Below are positions 22,901 through 36,105 of a stretch of DNA of 64,000 nucleotides, one piece after another; within the stretch, counting starts at the first letter, position 1, and each line of letters starts with the position of its first letter. Source of the stretch: Agelas oroides (Eukaryota; Porifera; Demospongiae; Agelasida; Agelasidae); assembly GCA_949130485.1 (NCBI GenBank), contig OX422191.1, positions 4,093,754-4,157,753 on the forward strand. Reading direction: 5' to 3'. The notes under the pieces were generated by a model. It ran no database searches, was not told the DNA's origin, and saw only the letters and a list, made by a program, of their open reading frames with translations. Made by a program: the position numbers and the translations under genes.

Positions 22901-25900
22901 AGGAAACAGCTATACACTTATCTAGCTTGCAAAAGCATGCCTTTGCATTTCCGCGTATTGTGATTCTTATGCAGCATAAGATCTAATTTTATGTAAGGTA
23001 TTCAATTTCGGATGTCCAATCTAACGTAAAATCACAATCTAATAATTATTTTTTAAGCTTACATAGTATTAGAATAATGATGGTAAACACACATAACAAT
23101 GCTATTTATTTCATGACTAGCAGGTTGGAAAGTACACAGGCCTGCCAACTTATCCACTTCAAAAAGACTGGATACTGACTACTCTGACAGCAAGCTAGTA
23201 CAAAATTCCACTTCAGCCAGTAACCTTCTTTGTTGAGAGTCCAGCTTTGTGACTAGAGGTGTGGGTTGAGGAAACGCTTCACAGAAGGGTCTCTCAGTGT
23301 TTGTGGTTTGTATTGTTTTTCTCTCTCTCCCTCAGGACAGCTGCAATGCTCCTACTTGCAGTTGTGAAATGGAACCAGCTGGCACTCACGTAAGCCATTA
23401 TTCCATAGAAGCTAGTGTGGTACAAAGTAGCAGAGCTGATTTGGACAGGTTTACAGTCTCGTTTAGGTTCTGAGTTTGTGTAGCTAGCTCTCTACCTCTC
23501 CTCCCTCCTCCACATCCAATTGGTTCTGATGTATGCTATCACTGCAGAAGTGTGGCAGGGTATAGAATGCTCAGAACATCACATGATTCTGTGTTAGTTT
23601 GCCACTAATGAAACATCAGTTGAAATTTTTACATTTTTTTATTGGCTAAATAATTATGTTTTTCTGCTCATGCAAGGCCAAGGCTTGCTGCTTGGCCACC
23701 AGTATCTTAAAGTTGCCCATCCTGTGAATTCCTCTCTACACTATAGACTAACATCCTCTCCTTCTCTTTGTCTTCCTCTCCCGACAGTGCTTCTGTTCCT
23801 CCAGATTTCTCCCGCAATCAGCCATTGTGCATGTCCCAGTTTGACATGTACTCCTGGTGTAGGATCCCAGGTTGCAGTATAGACACTGCAAGGAAGACAG
23901 CCATCAGTGACTCCAGACATATCATTGTCATGAGAAATGGACATGTATGTCACGTTCATTTAACAGAAGTTGAAATGAAGTAAATTCACAATTCTTGTCC
24001 GACCAAAGCAGTACATGCAGCATCCACTAGCTAATAAGGTGATATAAAATCATGCAATGACCTTCTTGGCAAAATGATGGCCAGCTTCAATTTTACCTCT
24101 TCTGCCTCCTGTTCCCCTCAAGAAATCTTCGTGAATATCTAGCTGCTTTATGGGACAATTATACCATGTAAGAGGCCATTATGTTTCTAAGCAGGAGAGC
24201 TGCAGTTAACTAGCACATTGCACTATATGGCAGAAGAGTTTGAGGAAGAGTAAGAGAGGAGGCAGAGAAGGGGAGAGTTAAGGAGGGAAGAAGCTACCTG
24301 GATGGCTCAACTGGAACTAAGCTCCTTTTTTTCCCGGCCCTTTCTTCTTTTCCTTGCTCCCTCCTCAATTCTTCTTTACCCTCTCCCCTCCCCTCCAACT
24401 CCCCCCCCCCACCCCCCCCCTCCCCCCCTCCCCAAGTTCTTTAAGCTGGATGTTTTGTGTGAAGTCCCAGGTGGTTGTCTGGCTGCAGCCCCTAGTAGTC
24501 ACATTGTGGAGCAGCTCCAACGTATCCTGAGGGCTGCCCCCACTCCTGCTGAGCACCCTGTGGGTATCCTCACCACAGAATACCGAAACACCTGGTACCA
24601 AGCCAGAGAGAGGCTCAGGGAAGGTAATGTGTGGGAAACAGCTTTTGTGCTTGTGTATTGTACATGGTCATTATAATACTGCAAATTCATTCACACACTT
24701 TTGTTTGTAGAGTACACACATCATGCACACAAACACAATGTAACATATAAGCATTTAAATGCAGGGCCGGGGCAAGCGCTCCGGCCACTCCGGCCATGGC
24801 CGGACCAATATTTACGCTACTTCACTTCCAGCAAACCTTTCAGACATGACTGTTGCTGTCGCCGTTTGGGCGCGGCTAGCTATAGGGTGTAGCATGAAAC
24901 AGCTTTGAAGGTGAAGGGGTGCATGCAGCAGCAGTGGTCTGACATTATTAGGCCCAGACGTAAGGTGAAGATCAAGGGCAATTTAACCAGTGCAGTGCAT
25001 GGTTGAAAAGTCTCACTACATTGCTAAACTCTCCTCAAACTGTACGTAAACAGCAAAAGCTAATGTTACTCTTCCTGGCTCCACAGAAACCAGGCAGTGT
25101 CAGTTTCGAGAATGGATCTTGTACTTCACTTAAACTATAACTTTTATAAATTTATCTGTTTGTATATGTCTTGTACCTTTGCACCTGTCATGGTGTGTGG
25201 CAATAATAATAATAATAATAATAATTGGTGCGACTGATGTTGCGTGCAAAGGGTAAGTTACACTACTTGTGGCACCTCACAAATGTGCGGCTCGCTCATA
25301 CAGTGTACAGATGCGCATATGTAGATAGAAGCTAAGGCTACTTGCTACTAGCTGCTGTCCACTATGGTAGTTACCTGAGGGTAGATGACAGGTACCTGTA
25401 CAAAGTTGTCAATCAGTTTCTTTAGCGAGCCGGCTTTCATACGTTTTTCCTCTAACCATTTCATAAAAATCCTCTATTCATACACCCCCCATTTTTGCAA
25501 ATTTGGTAATCTTCCGTACTGTAAGCTAAATTTCAATTTGTACAAACTATTAGACAGTATGTTGGTATGTCAGTAGTTACATGATTAAATACAATGTAGT
25601 TACTAGTTAATCTGTGATTGGTTTCATGAAATAGAACTTGGCAACATGAAGAGACTTTTTCTCCATATAGCGGGTTCTGCAAAGTGAGACTACATAACTC
25701 CATGCTGTTGCGATTTCCATAGACGGTACTTGCAACAGATAAAACCACTGCATTGCACATCATCTAGCTTTAGTAGCAAAAATCAGCCCTCTGTAAGTAA
25801 CTTAGCATTGCATGACTAGCAGAGAATAGATAGAATGTGTCAGTGCACTGCAAAAACAAATTGGTTGTTTTAACCACTGAGTGGTTACCCTGGTTGCAGA

Positions 25901-28900
25901 CCGAACTGAAGAGACAGTGGTTATGTTTGGTAATTGCATAAGACAACCATAGAGGAAGCTTCCCAGACTATCTTACAACCAGGATCATGCAGTTAGAAAC
26001 CACTGAACATCTGTGAAAGGGTCACACCTGCTTGTGTCAAAGAGCATCCAATAACCAACGCATGATCTTGCAGATATAGTAACCACTGAACATCTGTGAG
26101 AAAGTCACCACAAAAGCATCATATATTTGAAGTGTAGTTGTAGTGACTCTCTCACAGATGTTCTGAGGGTTGTCAGTTGTAAGGTATGGTTTAGGTTCAG
26201 ATTGCTTATGCAATTAGCCTCTAATACCAAAATAAACGTCTCGTAACCACTGTCTCCTCAGCTTGTCTGCAACCAGGGTAACCACTCAGTGGTTAAAACA
26301 ACCAATCATTTTTTGCAGTGTGGTTCATGGTGATTCAGCTTGTTGACAAGATGGAAATTTTGTGAAAGCTTTCTCCTGCGAAAGAAACCTGCTATATACA
26401 GTACTGCTTTGAAAATTTTGCTCTAACTGGAAATATAGACATTTTTATATTACAGAACAATTAGAGGATTGCTTGTGGTTGTCCAGTTGTCATAGCTCAG
26501 TGGTAGAGCACTAAGCTAGGGACCTAGGCCTGGGTTCGATTCATAGTGACTACTGTCTTTTGCCTTTCGCATCATAAGATCAAAATAGTTATACTGTTGT
26601 AGACTGTGCCATACAATGGACGATTTTGTGCACATACACCCACACACATACCACAGACCCTCTCAACCGTTGCTCCCTGGATGTGATAGAGCGTGCCCAA
26701 TTTGTTCTCTGCCTGGACCAGGGTCACCCCTCCATATCCTCCCTCCCGCCTCATTCCCCCTTCTCCGACACCCATTCAACAGTGTTACTCAACCGGTGCC
26801 TGCATGGTGGTGGGAGTGAATTCAACAGTGGAAACAGATGGTTTGACTCAGGCATACAGGTTGGTTATAGCATCCATACTCTGAGGTATCCGATATAGAA
26901 CAGCTAGAGATTTTTGAGAGGTGACATTTTCTGACTAGTGTTCAGCAGCGTATTGCAGAAGTTCACTGCAGGTGATAAATTTGCACTCTGCCTTCTTTTT
27001 CATGCCTTCACCTTGCACTGGACACTCTCAAAACAGGTCAGCTGTTTAGACAGCAGGAAGACCAGGAGATAACTAAGCATACCAAAGCCTGGGTCAATCT
27101 ATTTCTGGTGAAATTGATGTGCTATATTTGTTGCATTTCTCAGCATCTAATAGTAAATTGACAGGGGTGCCTGGTCTTCATGATACAGTTGCAACTTTTT
27201 GGATATATGACCTATAGCTCATGTGAGCAAAGGAGCCCAGTAATTTTTTGCGTCCTAAAAAGAGTAAACTTGGATACTACCAATAGCGGCCATTTTGGCT
27301 ACATATTCATGTACGTAGTTACTGTTCCAACTATTTGCAATGCCTGTGCATATATATGTGCACATATGCTCCAGTTATTTGTGGGTTCAGTTTTAGTATT
27401 ACAATGATCCAATCTAGCCCAAGAAATTCAATTCTGGGAATTTATGGGTGGATCCAACTTAGCTCAAGTAGCCACTAATTAATTTTGGGTTGATCCAATT
27501 TAGCACAATACCAGGAATGAAGCCTCTCAGGTGTCCCAGTTGTGACAACAAGAAATATAACCATCTGACCACCTCCCATCCCACTTCACCCCCACTTCCC
27601 TCTCTCCTTCTTCTCTCCCTGCTCTTCGTACTACTCTTTCCTCCATTCCCCGTCCCACCCACAGGTTTTGGTAGGTGAAGATGGGGGTTGTGGAAACAGT
27701 GTAGAACACAGTATAGTTGACGGTACTGCTGCCTTTGCTTCATTCATCTTCACCCTGGACCTGATCTCAAAGTGAGATAGTAATCTTTATCTGTTTGAGT
27801 AGGACTGCAGTGAGCTGACGTAACCTTGTTCCTGATCAACTTTCCTTCATTGCCAAAGTGCTGTGACCAAGGCTAGCTGTTATGTAAACAGTAGAACAAC
27901 ATTAGAAGGTTTTCCATTCTGGTTTTTGTCTCATGGGAAAAAATCAAAAGAAAAACGTGATGTGGAAACAGCACTCAACATCATGTACCTGTCTATACCC
28001 ACATTCCTTCACACCATCCACACCATGCATTTACATCACCATACCATCCACACTGCCTCAGGTCTATAAGGCATGTCCACGCAGCACAGTGTGTGCATTA
28101 AACCATGCCCAATACTTGGTTAACCAGAAGTGTGGAGTTGCCTAGATTCCAGTTTGCAGGAAACTGGCCAATTGCATTCGCAGTATGACATCCAACTCCC
28201 ATTCTGGCAGTCTGAGAACGTGTCCACGAGCTGAAAGCATTGGAAAATGACTTGTCGTGAAGCGGATGACTTATACTCAGTCCTTAGGTGTATCTCTGTT
28301 TCAAGACGTGAAGGTAAGCATTGAATCAGCTATTGGCCTAGGTGGAATAATACCAGTAGCTTGGTTCAAAATTATGCTGCGATTTATGTGCTCAAATGGT
28401 CTATTTAGAGCACAACTCACCTTAGAATAGTTCTGGTGGAAAGCATTAGCAGCTTCCATCTCGGTCATTTGGAAGTAGTTTGGTTCCTTTTTTTTAGTAT
28501 ATGTGCTGCGCACCGTTTCGTGAGTAGGAAGTCGTCTGCCTTTTGCCACCAAAATTTTCGCACATGTTGTTTACAAATACTAATTAGTGTGGGCATGGTT
28601 TTAAGTCATTAAGGATATTAAGTGTGGTGCATAAAACATTCTCACCAAGTTTCATACACAAAACAGTATGCCTTAGGCATCTACGTATGACCAATTTAGT
28701 ATTTGTAAGATCTTGGCCAGAGGTCCCATGCCTTAATAGTATCACCTGAGTGCAACCACATTCTCCACACCAACACACCTTCCATGTACTACATTTTACA
28801 TCCTCCACATGCACCATCCACACCACTACACCCTTCACACCATCCCCAACCCACTCCAGGTCTCTTCAGCTCTTTTGTTTTCTTCTATGCCTCCACAGAC

Positions 28901-30864
28901 TGAACTATGACCTCCTGGGGGAGCCCTCTGCTGTGGACCCCTCTCTTCTCCGTCCAGCAGAACTACTGCATTGGAGTATCTCAAGCGAGAGTGCCAAGGA
29001 CATAGACATTGCTAAGAAAAACCTGGACAAGTGTGTGTGTGTGTGTGTGTGTGTGTTTAAGTGTGTGTGTGTGTGCGTGCGCGCATTTTGTGATAGTCTG
29101 TTGAGAGAGAGCATCTCTAGCTCAACCACCTCCAGAAAGGTGAGAGAAGGTCTAGCATACATTATTAATATTTCAATCAGGTCCTACTGATCAATTTTCA
29201 GCTAGTGGCAACACCTTCATGCTTCAGTACATATGGGAACTAATACAATGCAATTTCTGGAGGTAAGTAGTAGATTAAGCACGCTGTGAACTCAATGACT
29301 TCTGTTAGACCTTCTGTCATGTAAGAGATGGTCCAGCTCGAAAACTGATTGTGTGATGAAGTGACTCCACAACCATACTAACCAACCAATGTTCCCTGTT
29401 CATTTTTCAGTGATTTAGATTCCATACACACGTATGCATACATGCACGCACACACACACACACACACACACATGATACATAGTTTGGTACAGGATACAGA
29501 TCTGGAGGCATTTATTTTCACTGACTTTGGGGTAAAGTTCATGAAATCTGTCAACCTGTCTCCAGATGGATTTCTTCAGCTCGGTCTTCAGCTGGCATAC
29601 TATAAGTAAGCAGCCGTGATGTGTGTGTGTTGTGGTGAGCAGAGCATATGTTTTGCATGTGCATTAATTTGTGTATATACGAGCAAAGTAACCACACCCC
29701 AAGATGCTCACGGAAGGTTAGTGCTGCAGGTTTACCTTGGCTCGAACACTTTAGAGTTCAGTGCTATACGTAGGTAAAATCTTTGTTAGTAGGCTTTAGG
29801 AAGGAAAAGTTCACTGCTACTTAGCTACAAGACCTGAAGTAGAAGGCTTAAGAGATCAGGGTTTTGTGCTGCAAATTTAGCTGAAGTAGGAAGACTTAGA
29901 GTTCAGACTTTTGTGGCCTCTTAAAAAAGCTTTATACCTTCAAGGGAGGAGCCAGACATCAGTTTATCAAATCGTGAATAGTCCTTCACCTGCTTTATAC
30001 TCGCGCATTACGCGTGTAATATCAGCCCGAAGCACGGTAGCGCGCTCAATACACGCAATGATTTTATACATAGGTATATTGAACGTGTGACATCACGTAA
30101 GCGGAAAAATCGCTTCGGGAGTTGCTGTGAGGGGTGACGGTGGTGTAGCTGGTGAAGGGAGAGTTGTTGGTGTACCAAAGTTTCATTCATGGGTTAAGTG
30201 CACCATGCCATTATCGAATATCAACTCAGATTGGATGTCCAACGCTTCCTCTGGCCTGTGTATTATATTAATTAGTTAGTTATATTAGTTATATTATTTA
30301 CGAGCAAAGTAACCACACCCCAAGATGCTCACGGAAGGTTAGTGCTGCAGGTTTACCTTGGCTCGAACACTTTAGAGTTCAGTGCTATACGTAGGTAAAA
30401 TCTTTGTTAGTAGGCTTTATGGAAAAGAATTTCACTGCTACTTGTGCTGCAAATTTAAAGTTTTGTGGCTTCTTAAAAAAAGCTTTACCCTCAAGGGAGG
30501 AGCCAGACATCAGTTCATCAATTGTGAATAGCGAGGCACGCTTTCACCTGCTTTATATTCACGTGCATTACGCGGGTAATATTAGCCCGAAGCACGGTAG
30601 TGCGCTCAATACACATAGCAATGATTTTATACGTAGGTATATCTGATATCTTCACAGAAGCACCTCAATTATCATACACCACCTTTGGCTTTAATGCTTT
30701 TAATTACAATCGATACCAGAGAACCTACACTGATACTGATAAAATGTGCTCAAATTTTATACGAGATGTACGGCTATTTCCACAAGAGAACAGAGGACTT
30801 ATTGACGAAATTTATTACTTGTGTACTTATTAATAGTAACTCTCATATAATATTTAACACTATC

Positions 30865-30898
<34 letters not shown>

Positions 30899-33493
30899 AA
30901 ATTTAATAATAATAATATTGAACGTGTGACATCACGTAAGCGAAAAAAATCGCTTCGGGAGTCGCTGTGAGGGGTGACAGTGGTGTAGCTGGTGAAGGGA
31001 GAGTTGTTGGTGTACCAAAGTTTCATTCATGGGGTAAGTGCACCATGCCATTAACGAATATCAACTCAGATTGGATGTCCAACACTTCCTCTGGCCTGCG
31101 TATTATATTATATTATTTATATTACGCGGGTCCTTTAAGTTGCATCTTGGGGTGTAATTATGTGTGTGACAGTGGCAAGGGCTACATCTAACTCTAATGA
31201 TACATGCTCCCCTCCTGTCACTCCAGGTTGTTCAACCGGCCAGCAGCTACTAGCGAGATGGCCTCCTTACGGCAGTTTAAACATGGCAGGACAGAAGTCA
31301 TCCGAAGCTGCACCAATGCATCACTAGCCTTCATGAGGGTCATGAGTGATCCCAAGGCTTCTGTGAGTAGGCAACACTAAACCATGACCTGTGGGTGTGC
31401 TCTTGAGGCAAACACTACCATATAGCAAAATTGTTACCCATGTGCATAACAGAGTTAAGCAATTGGTGTTGTTTGTGTGTCTGTCTGAAATCTAACTCAG
31501 GCTATTTACATGGCTTTATGGCTCATACACATGGCAATTGTAATGTATATCTTTGTGTATTAGTCCACATACCTGAGAATGGCTGAAGCAACTCTATTTT
31601 ATGCATTTCTTATTATTGGTGAGACTGTCCCCACCCTTCATTGTACATCTACAGTTTATTATCCAAAAAACATTACTGCATCCATTTCACCAAAACTTAG
31701 ATTTTGCAAATTAAACATGCAGACACACAAAATTAATACGAACTGTTCAACCTCGACAGCTTGCAGTTCATTAGCAAGTTATGCGGCTTCATGTAGTTGA
31801 AAGTTTTGTCTATATTGTGTACATGTTGCTGATGGGAAAGTATTCTTTCCTCAGGTTGAGGAGAAGGCAGATTCCATTGTGCATGCAGTGAAGGCCCATG
31901 TTGAATATACCAATGATGTAAGTTTCAACATGTTAACGTATATATAGGCATGAGCCTGTACAGGAACACCTTGGACTTCAATCAGTAGAGGGAGTGGTTG
32001 GTTAGCTTCTAGTACGTATGCTGACTGTACATTCACCATATCCTATTCTGTATTTCCTATTTTCTTCTTCACTCCATCCCCTCTACTCCCTCCTCCTTCC
32101 CCCCCCCCCCCCATCAGGCAATCTCAGGCCAAGCTGTCGATAGGCATCTCAATGGACTAAAGGTCATAGCTGCAGAGGCTGGGATGGAGATGCCTGCCTT
32201 ATTCAGAGATGTAGCCTACACAAGAAGTGTCTCAAACACTATCATCACTAGCAATGTATGTATAGTTGTAGATGTTCTTATAACATAGTCATGCATGGCC
32301 ACAAAGATAAAAGCTTCATAGGAAGTGAGGAAGGTATCTAGACATGTCCTGGTTTTTCTGTTTCTGTTGTCAGTCTCCAGTCATTTTGAATGCTGGATAT
32401 CTCCTTCCTTGTTGTCACATCAGTCTCATTTGTCACTCATGTCTGCTGTTTTGTCAGTGTACCATTCCAGACATGCAGCTGTGTAACCAGCTGGCAATTT
32501 GCTGAGCGATTGATTGTTCATGGCCTTGTGCACATGCAACTGTCTGCACCCTCAGCAACAAAGAACATTTGGAGGTTTGATTGAAATTTCTTGTCACTTA
32601 CAATTCCTCATCAGGAATATCAGATGTGAAATGAAATCACTGAGCAAGTTCATATAGTTTTGCCACCTAGTGCAATGGCTGCTTTTAATCCAAGGTTTGG
32701 GATTTTAGAAATGACGAGAGAACTGTGTCACTCAACCACTAGCGATTTTAGGGGGGGGCTGTTCCAGCGAGATTGTGTAACCTACGTGTACATGACGTTT
32801 AATTCTACTTGATGACTCTTCACAACTGTTTGGACGATGATGAGTCTACTAGCAAGCATCCTGGGATCACCAGTCTGAGTTACACAATAGCCAGCCAAAC
32901 CTCTGTAGCAGGAAATTTGAACCAGCCACCAGACTTTCTTTGCTGATGGGGCATGGAAGGGAAGAGCAACACTAGAATGAAATCTAATGTAGCATGCATG
33001 TTAATTTGGTGATTACCGTGTACCCATACATTGCATTGTAGAACATAAAACAATGATGATGCGTGCAGGAGGTCATTATAATCTGGACGGAATCTCTTGT
33101 AATGCCCCTGTGATCAAAATCAATCAAGTGCTTTCAAAAACCACAAGTTTACTGAAACCTTTGCATCATGGTACATTGCCTGTAGTTTACCTCAAACTAA
33201 TTAACCTTCCTCTCTCCCCCTCCCTGTTCTCACTCTCTCCTCTCCCCCTTCTCTCTCATTCCTCCCTCCCTATCTTTCCAAAGATTGCAGTTGCCCATCA
33301 TAAAGTCTTCCAGTGCTACGGTGCTTTGGCAGAGGGTGGCTATAGTGTAGCGTACATCCCTCAGGATGACCAGATTCTCTTCAGTATCAGCTCCTTTCAC
33401 CGTGTGCGACACCAAGGCACTGACAGCAAGCAATATATTCAGAAACTGAGAGACAGCATGAGGGAAATGCATAACGTCATTGCAGCTAACTAG
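19926..33493 (+). CDS. CRAT-like: Carnitine O-acyltransferase (CRAT-like), 14 exons
   Basis: This enzyme family transfers acyl groups between CoA and carnitine in mitochondria or peroxisomes. Exons: 19926-20150, 21560-21685, 22067-22185, 23336-23389, 23788-23944, 24437-24623, 26657-26859, 27665-27771, 28899-29030, 29483-29605, 31227-31362, 31855-31917, 32118-32255, 33284-33493. All junctions are GT-AG with matching phases and total 1980 nt, about 659 codons. Family marks are LPQLPIPPLQQTLQKYI at the start, PLCMSQFDMYSWCRIPG, NRWFDSGIQ, the catalytic-His motif VEHSIVDG (His codon 27707-27709), LGLQLAYYK, GRTEVIRSC and VDRHLNGL. An in-frame Met lies at 19962; an earlier exon may supply the true start and any targeting peptide. 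The C-terminus AAN is not a standard peroxisomal PTS1 signal. The usual GYGVCY-type motif reads GYSVAY. The acetyl versus octanoyl preference is not decided. Confidence 0.9.
20817..21421. mobile_element. hAT-like MITE relic in intron 1 of the acyltransferase gene
   Basis: The left end CAGGGTCTTTCCAGG, followed by G-rich then C-rich palindromic DNA, and the right end TTTGGATCCGCCCCTG resemble the CAGGGGCGGATCCAG termini of hAT MITEs. The flanking 8-mers do not match, so it is old or one end is misplaced. Confidence 0.4.
21425..21930. repeat. Pyrimidine-rich and purine-rich tracts flanking exon 2
   Basis: A C/T-rich tract (about 21425-21555) forms the polypyrimidine tract before the exon at 21560. 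A GGAGGG/GATGGA-type imperfect tandem repeat (about 21700-21910) follows the donor site. The long open frames seen here on several strands come from composition. Confidence 0.7.
22618..22930. repeat. About 110-bp tandem repeat, three diverged units
   Basis: Units share GGTACAACCTTCATCGGTTG-like starts, then GAGTTT..., a TGCA...CAATTC-type middle and a CACTTATCTAG-like end. It lies in the intron between acyltransferase exons 3 and 4. Confidence 0.6.
25846..26320. mobile_element. CACTGCAAAAA-ended MITE in an acyltransferase intron
   Basis: Inverted ends of more than 50 bases start CACTGCAAAAACAAATTGGT and continue with TTTTAACCACTGAGTGGTTA; the right end TTTTTTGCAGTG mirrors them. It is about 475 bp long with no ORF. 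Related ends occur near 49388 and 43605. Confidence 0.75.
26486..26553 (+). tRNA. tRNA-like sequence (pseudogene or SINE head)
   Basis: The A box TAGCTCAGTGGTAGAGC and B box GGGTTCGATTC are present. The acceptor arm GTTGTCA/TGACTAC pairs at 6 of 7 positions, the D stem GCTC/GAGC is perfect and the anticodon stem CTAAG/CCTAG pairs at 4 of 5. The loop CTAGGGA would give anticodon AGG (Pro). The T stem is poor and the variable loop has only 2 bases. It lies in an intron of the acyltransferase gene, so a decayed tRNA or tRNA-derived SINE is more likely than a working gene. Confidence 0.4.
29031..29078. repeat. GT microsatellite at a splice donor
   Basis: A (GT)n run starts immediately at the donor of the acyltransferase exon ending 29030, so the donor GT is the first unit of the microsatellite. 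Confidence 0.85.
29445..29472. repeat. CA microsatellite
   Basis: A (CA)n run lies just upstream of the acceptor of the exon starting at 29483. Confidence 0.85.
29685..31160. mobile_element. Partly doubled TIR element in an acyltransferase intron
   Basis: Left end AAGTAACCACACCCCAAGATGC and right end GCATCTTGGGGTGTAATTA are inverted. The interior consists of two tandem, diverged copies: the block starting ACGAGCAAAGTAACCACACC at about 29679 recurs at 30300. A (TA)n run lies at about 30869-30895 in the second unit. A single end of the same type is seen near 48602. Confidence 0.7.
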
Positions 33494-35339
33494 AAGATTC
33501 ATTTCAACACTGTGATTTCAGTGACACAATTGTTTATCAGTTGTTATAGTAACTATTGCCATGGTAACAGTGCTTCATTACTATCAATAATTGGGGTGAG
33601 CATGAGTGAAACATGAAAATACACAACAAATATGGACACAATGCAAGCTAATTCACAGTGTAAATTTGTCATTCCAAGTTTTGCTATGTTAGCAATATAA
33701 CTAAAAATTAAATGAGAAAGAGGGGAGATGCTCACTTTAGCCTGGGCTTGCTATGAACGATGCACACAAATGTTCAAAAAGTACTTCATGTGGAATAGTA
33801 AACCCTTTACAAGCCTTTGCTCCCGAATAGAGCACAAACTTAGGCCTCAAGAACTGACTGTACCAGTCCTTCGAATGGTCATCTCAGTTGATGCCTCTTA
33901 TGGAGGGCTAGCTCTGAAACTATTTGACATTAGTGTTTACCAACACTTTTCAGGAAAATTAAGGAAATGCACCAACAAAAGTTTTCCAGTGCATGATGTA
34001 TAGTGCTAGTGTTAAGGGATGGAGCTGTGTGTCTTCACCTTTGTGATATGATCTTGCAATTATTACTAGGTGCCATACTGAATGAGTGATAGCTTATGTT
34101 GCATATGGAATGGTTTGAATTTTGCGTGCTACCAAGTGCCTCACATAACTAAGTCCTATTTCTATGTTATACCCACTTGTTGCAAGTACTAGACTGGCAC
34201 TACTGTGTATAAATGTATATGGCCATGCCACCTCAAACTATATATAGGCAAATGTCTTGGGATAGAAAGGATAATGGTTGGTATATAATTGATGTAATTT
34301 GTAAGGCAAGACTTGTGTATGCTACAGTGATACAATGGTTGCCATGGGACCAGCATTTTTTTGCTGTTTCAGACAGGTGGTTGCTTTATACAGGTCATTT
34401 TGCCAAGATTAGTACAACTGGGAGCAGTAGTGGCCGTATAAACAAAAAAGAGGTGGCTGTCTTTAACATACAGTGGCCACTATAGATAGGTTTCACTATA
34501 GTGACAATACATTGCAACATATCAACTGGTAAGCGGTAGAATATAGGTAGTCAATGGAGATGGTACACATTCTATGAAGAGTTTGAATGCAGCACAGTTA
34601 GCTTGCAGTACATGCCGATATTAAATGCACACTGTCACTGCTGTGAGGGAAATGGTAGGGGATGGTTTGGCATTGTGAAGTCGGAGACTTTCTCAAATAT
34701 GTGAGAGCCTGGGTATAAAGCTAAGGCAGACCTATAAATATACGATCCATGTACCCTGAGGGACTGATCACTAAATAAATTTGCATCAGGATGCAAGATT
34801 CAATGAAGAGTTCAGCCAGACTTCTGATTTCTAATCATGCAATCACTACCACAACCTTTTCGCAGCAGACAGAGTACACAAATACAGACTCAACAATTCC
34901 ATCAAGTGAACAAGTGATGGAAGTATCTGTTAAGCCCCATCCAGGTAGAACAGCACAGATAGAGATCACAGGGCAGCACATGGGTCATGGGATGCCTGAC
35001 ACTTGAAGTGAAAGTTGGAACACACACCCACGATGCTTGTCTTCAAGTATAGGATGTCTCCTTCTCCAAGAGGGTTGCTAGAGGAAGGTTTGTTGTGTTC
35101 AGTCTGTTCAGGGTTCTATCTAGGATTTTGAGTTTTGGGGGGAAGCTGTTTGAAGCATTGTCTATATAGGGAGCCCCTAGACAATGCTTCAAACAGCATG
35201 CTCCTCAACAAAAATTTGGGTTTTGGTGATCTGATAGTGGTATTAGAACTTGTCTGCATTTGTGTAGTCATTTTGTTGGTAAAGTGGTGGGAAGTGCATA
35301 CACAAGTTGAGCATAGTCTCATTTCCAGGGAGCTTGCAT

Positions 35340-35836
35340 GGGAACAAGGCTGATTTCAAACATACAAGTATGCTAAAGTAATGATTGCGGAACAAGGCTG
35401 ATTTCAAACATACAAGCATGCTAAAGTAATGATTGCTATACTTGGGAACAAGCAGTGAGGCTGGGGCACACTGGGGCACGTGCCCTAGCAACTAGAGGCC
35501 GTGCCCCACTAGTGCAGGTACGCCTGCGAATTATCGGCGCTGATAGTATCGTTGTCGATCGCGAATCGGGCGCTAAACGGTCTTGAAATCGAAAGGCGCC
35601 TTATCGCTACGTATATCCACTGAATTACGAGTCTCGTACGCTCGTACGCTCACCTTACGCTGAAAAAGCATGCCCCAGACCCCCTAAATGCTTCTGGACT
35701 TTGCGCAGAATTTCGAACAAACGTAGTGTGCCCATGCTGTGCCCTAGCATCGGCGATGTCCTGGCTACGCCACTGCACTGGGAACAAGGCTGATTTCAAA
35801 CATACAAGTATGCTAAAGTAATGATTGCTATACTTG
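35340..35836. repeat. 47-bp direct repeats around a truncated hAT element
   Basis: The unit GGAACAAGGCTGATTTCAAA... occurs twice in tandem (about 35341-35440) and a third time at 35780-35830. Between them lies a hAT relative (35453-35776) of the 1271-2553 family. Its left end reads CAGTGAGGCTGG, lacking part of the terminal repeat; its right end GGCTACGCCACTG is intact. Confidence 0.65.
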
Positions 35837-36105
35837 TGTGTCATTGAGTGAGAATTTAGCATATCATTGACAATCTATAATTATTATCAAGTGTAATAGA
35901 ACTTAGAAGTAAGCAACATAAGTGTTCAGTGAAGATGGTAGAAATTCCATAGATAGTTTGAGTGCACATAGGGCCGTACATAACTTGTTTATCTGGGGGG
36001 GCAAAGTTGTTAGTGGAAGTAGAGAATATGGCCGCCCTGCAGTCCTTCACTCTAGGGGGGTCTGGAAATTTAGGGGATGTTAGGTGTTGTGAGGTGCATT
36101 CTGAG

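Noticed and set aside
24763-25240. GC-rich palindromic start (CCGGCCATGGCCGG) as a transposon
   Set aside because: No matching opposite end or target duplication could be identified; an ATA/AAT microsatellite near 25205 adds nothing decisive.
28750-29190. A 146-codon frame read as one exon
   Set aside because: The real exon is 28899-29030; the rest reads intron and a GT microsatellite as Cys-Val repeats.
35340-35440. CRISPR-like direct repeats
   Set aside because: Only two adjacent 47-bp units plus one displaced unit, in a eukaryotic context, with no spacers.
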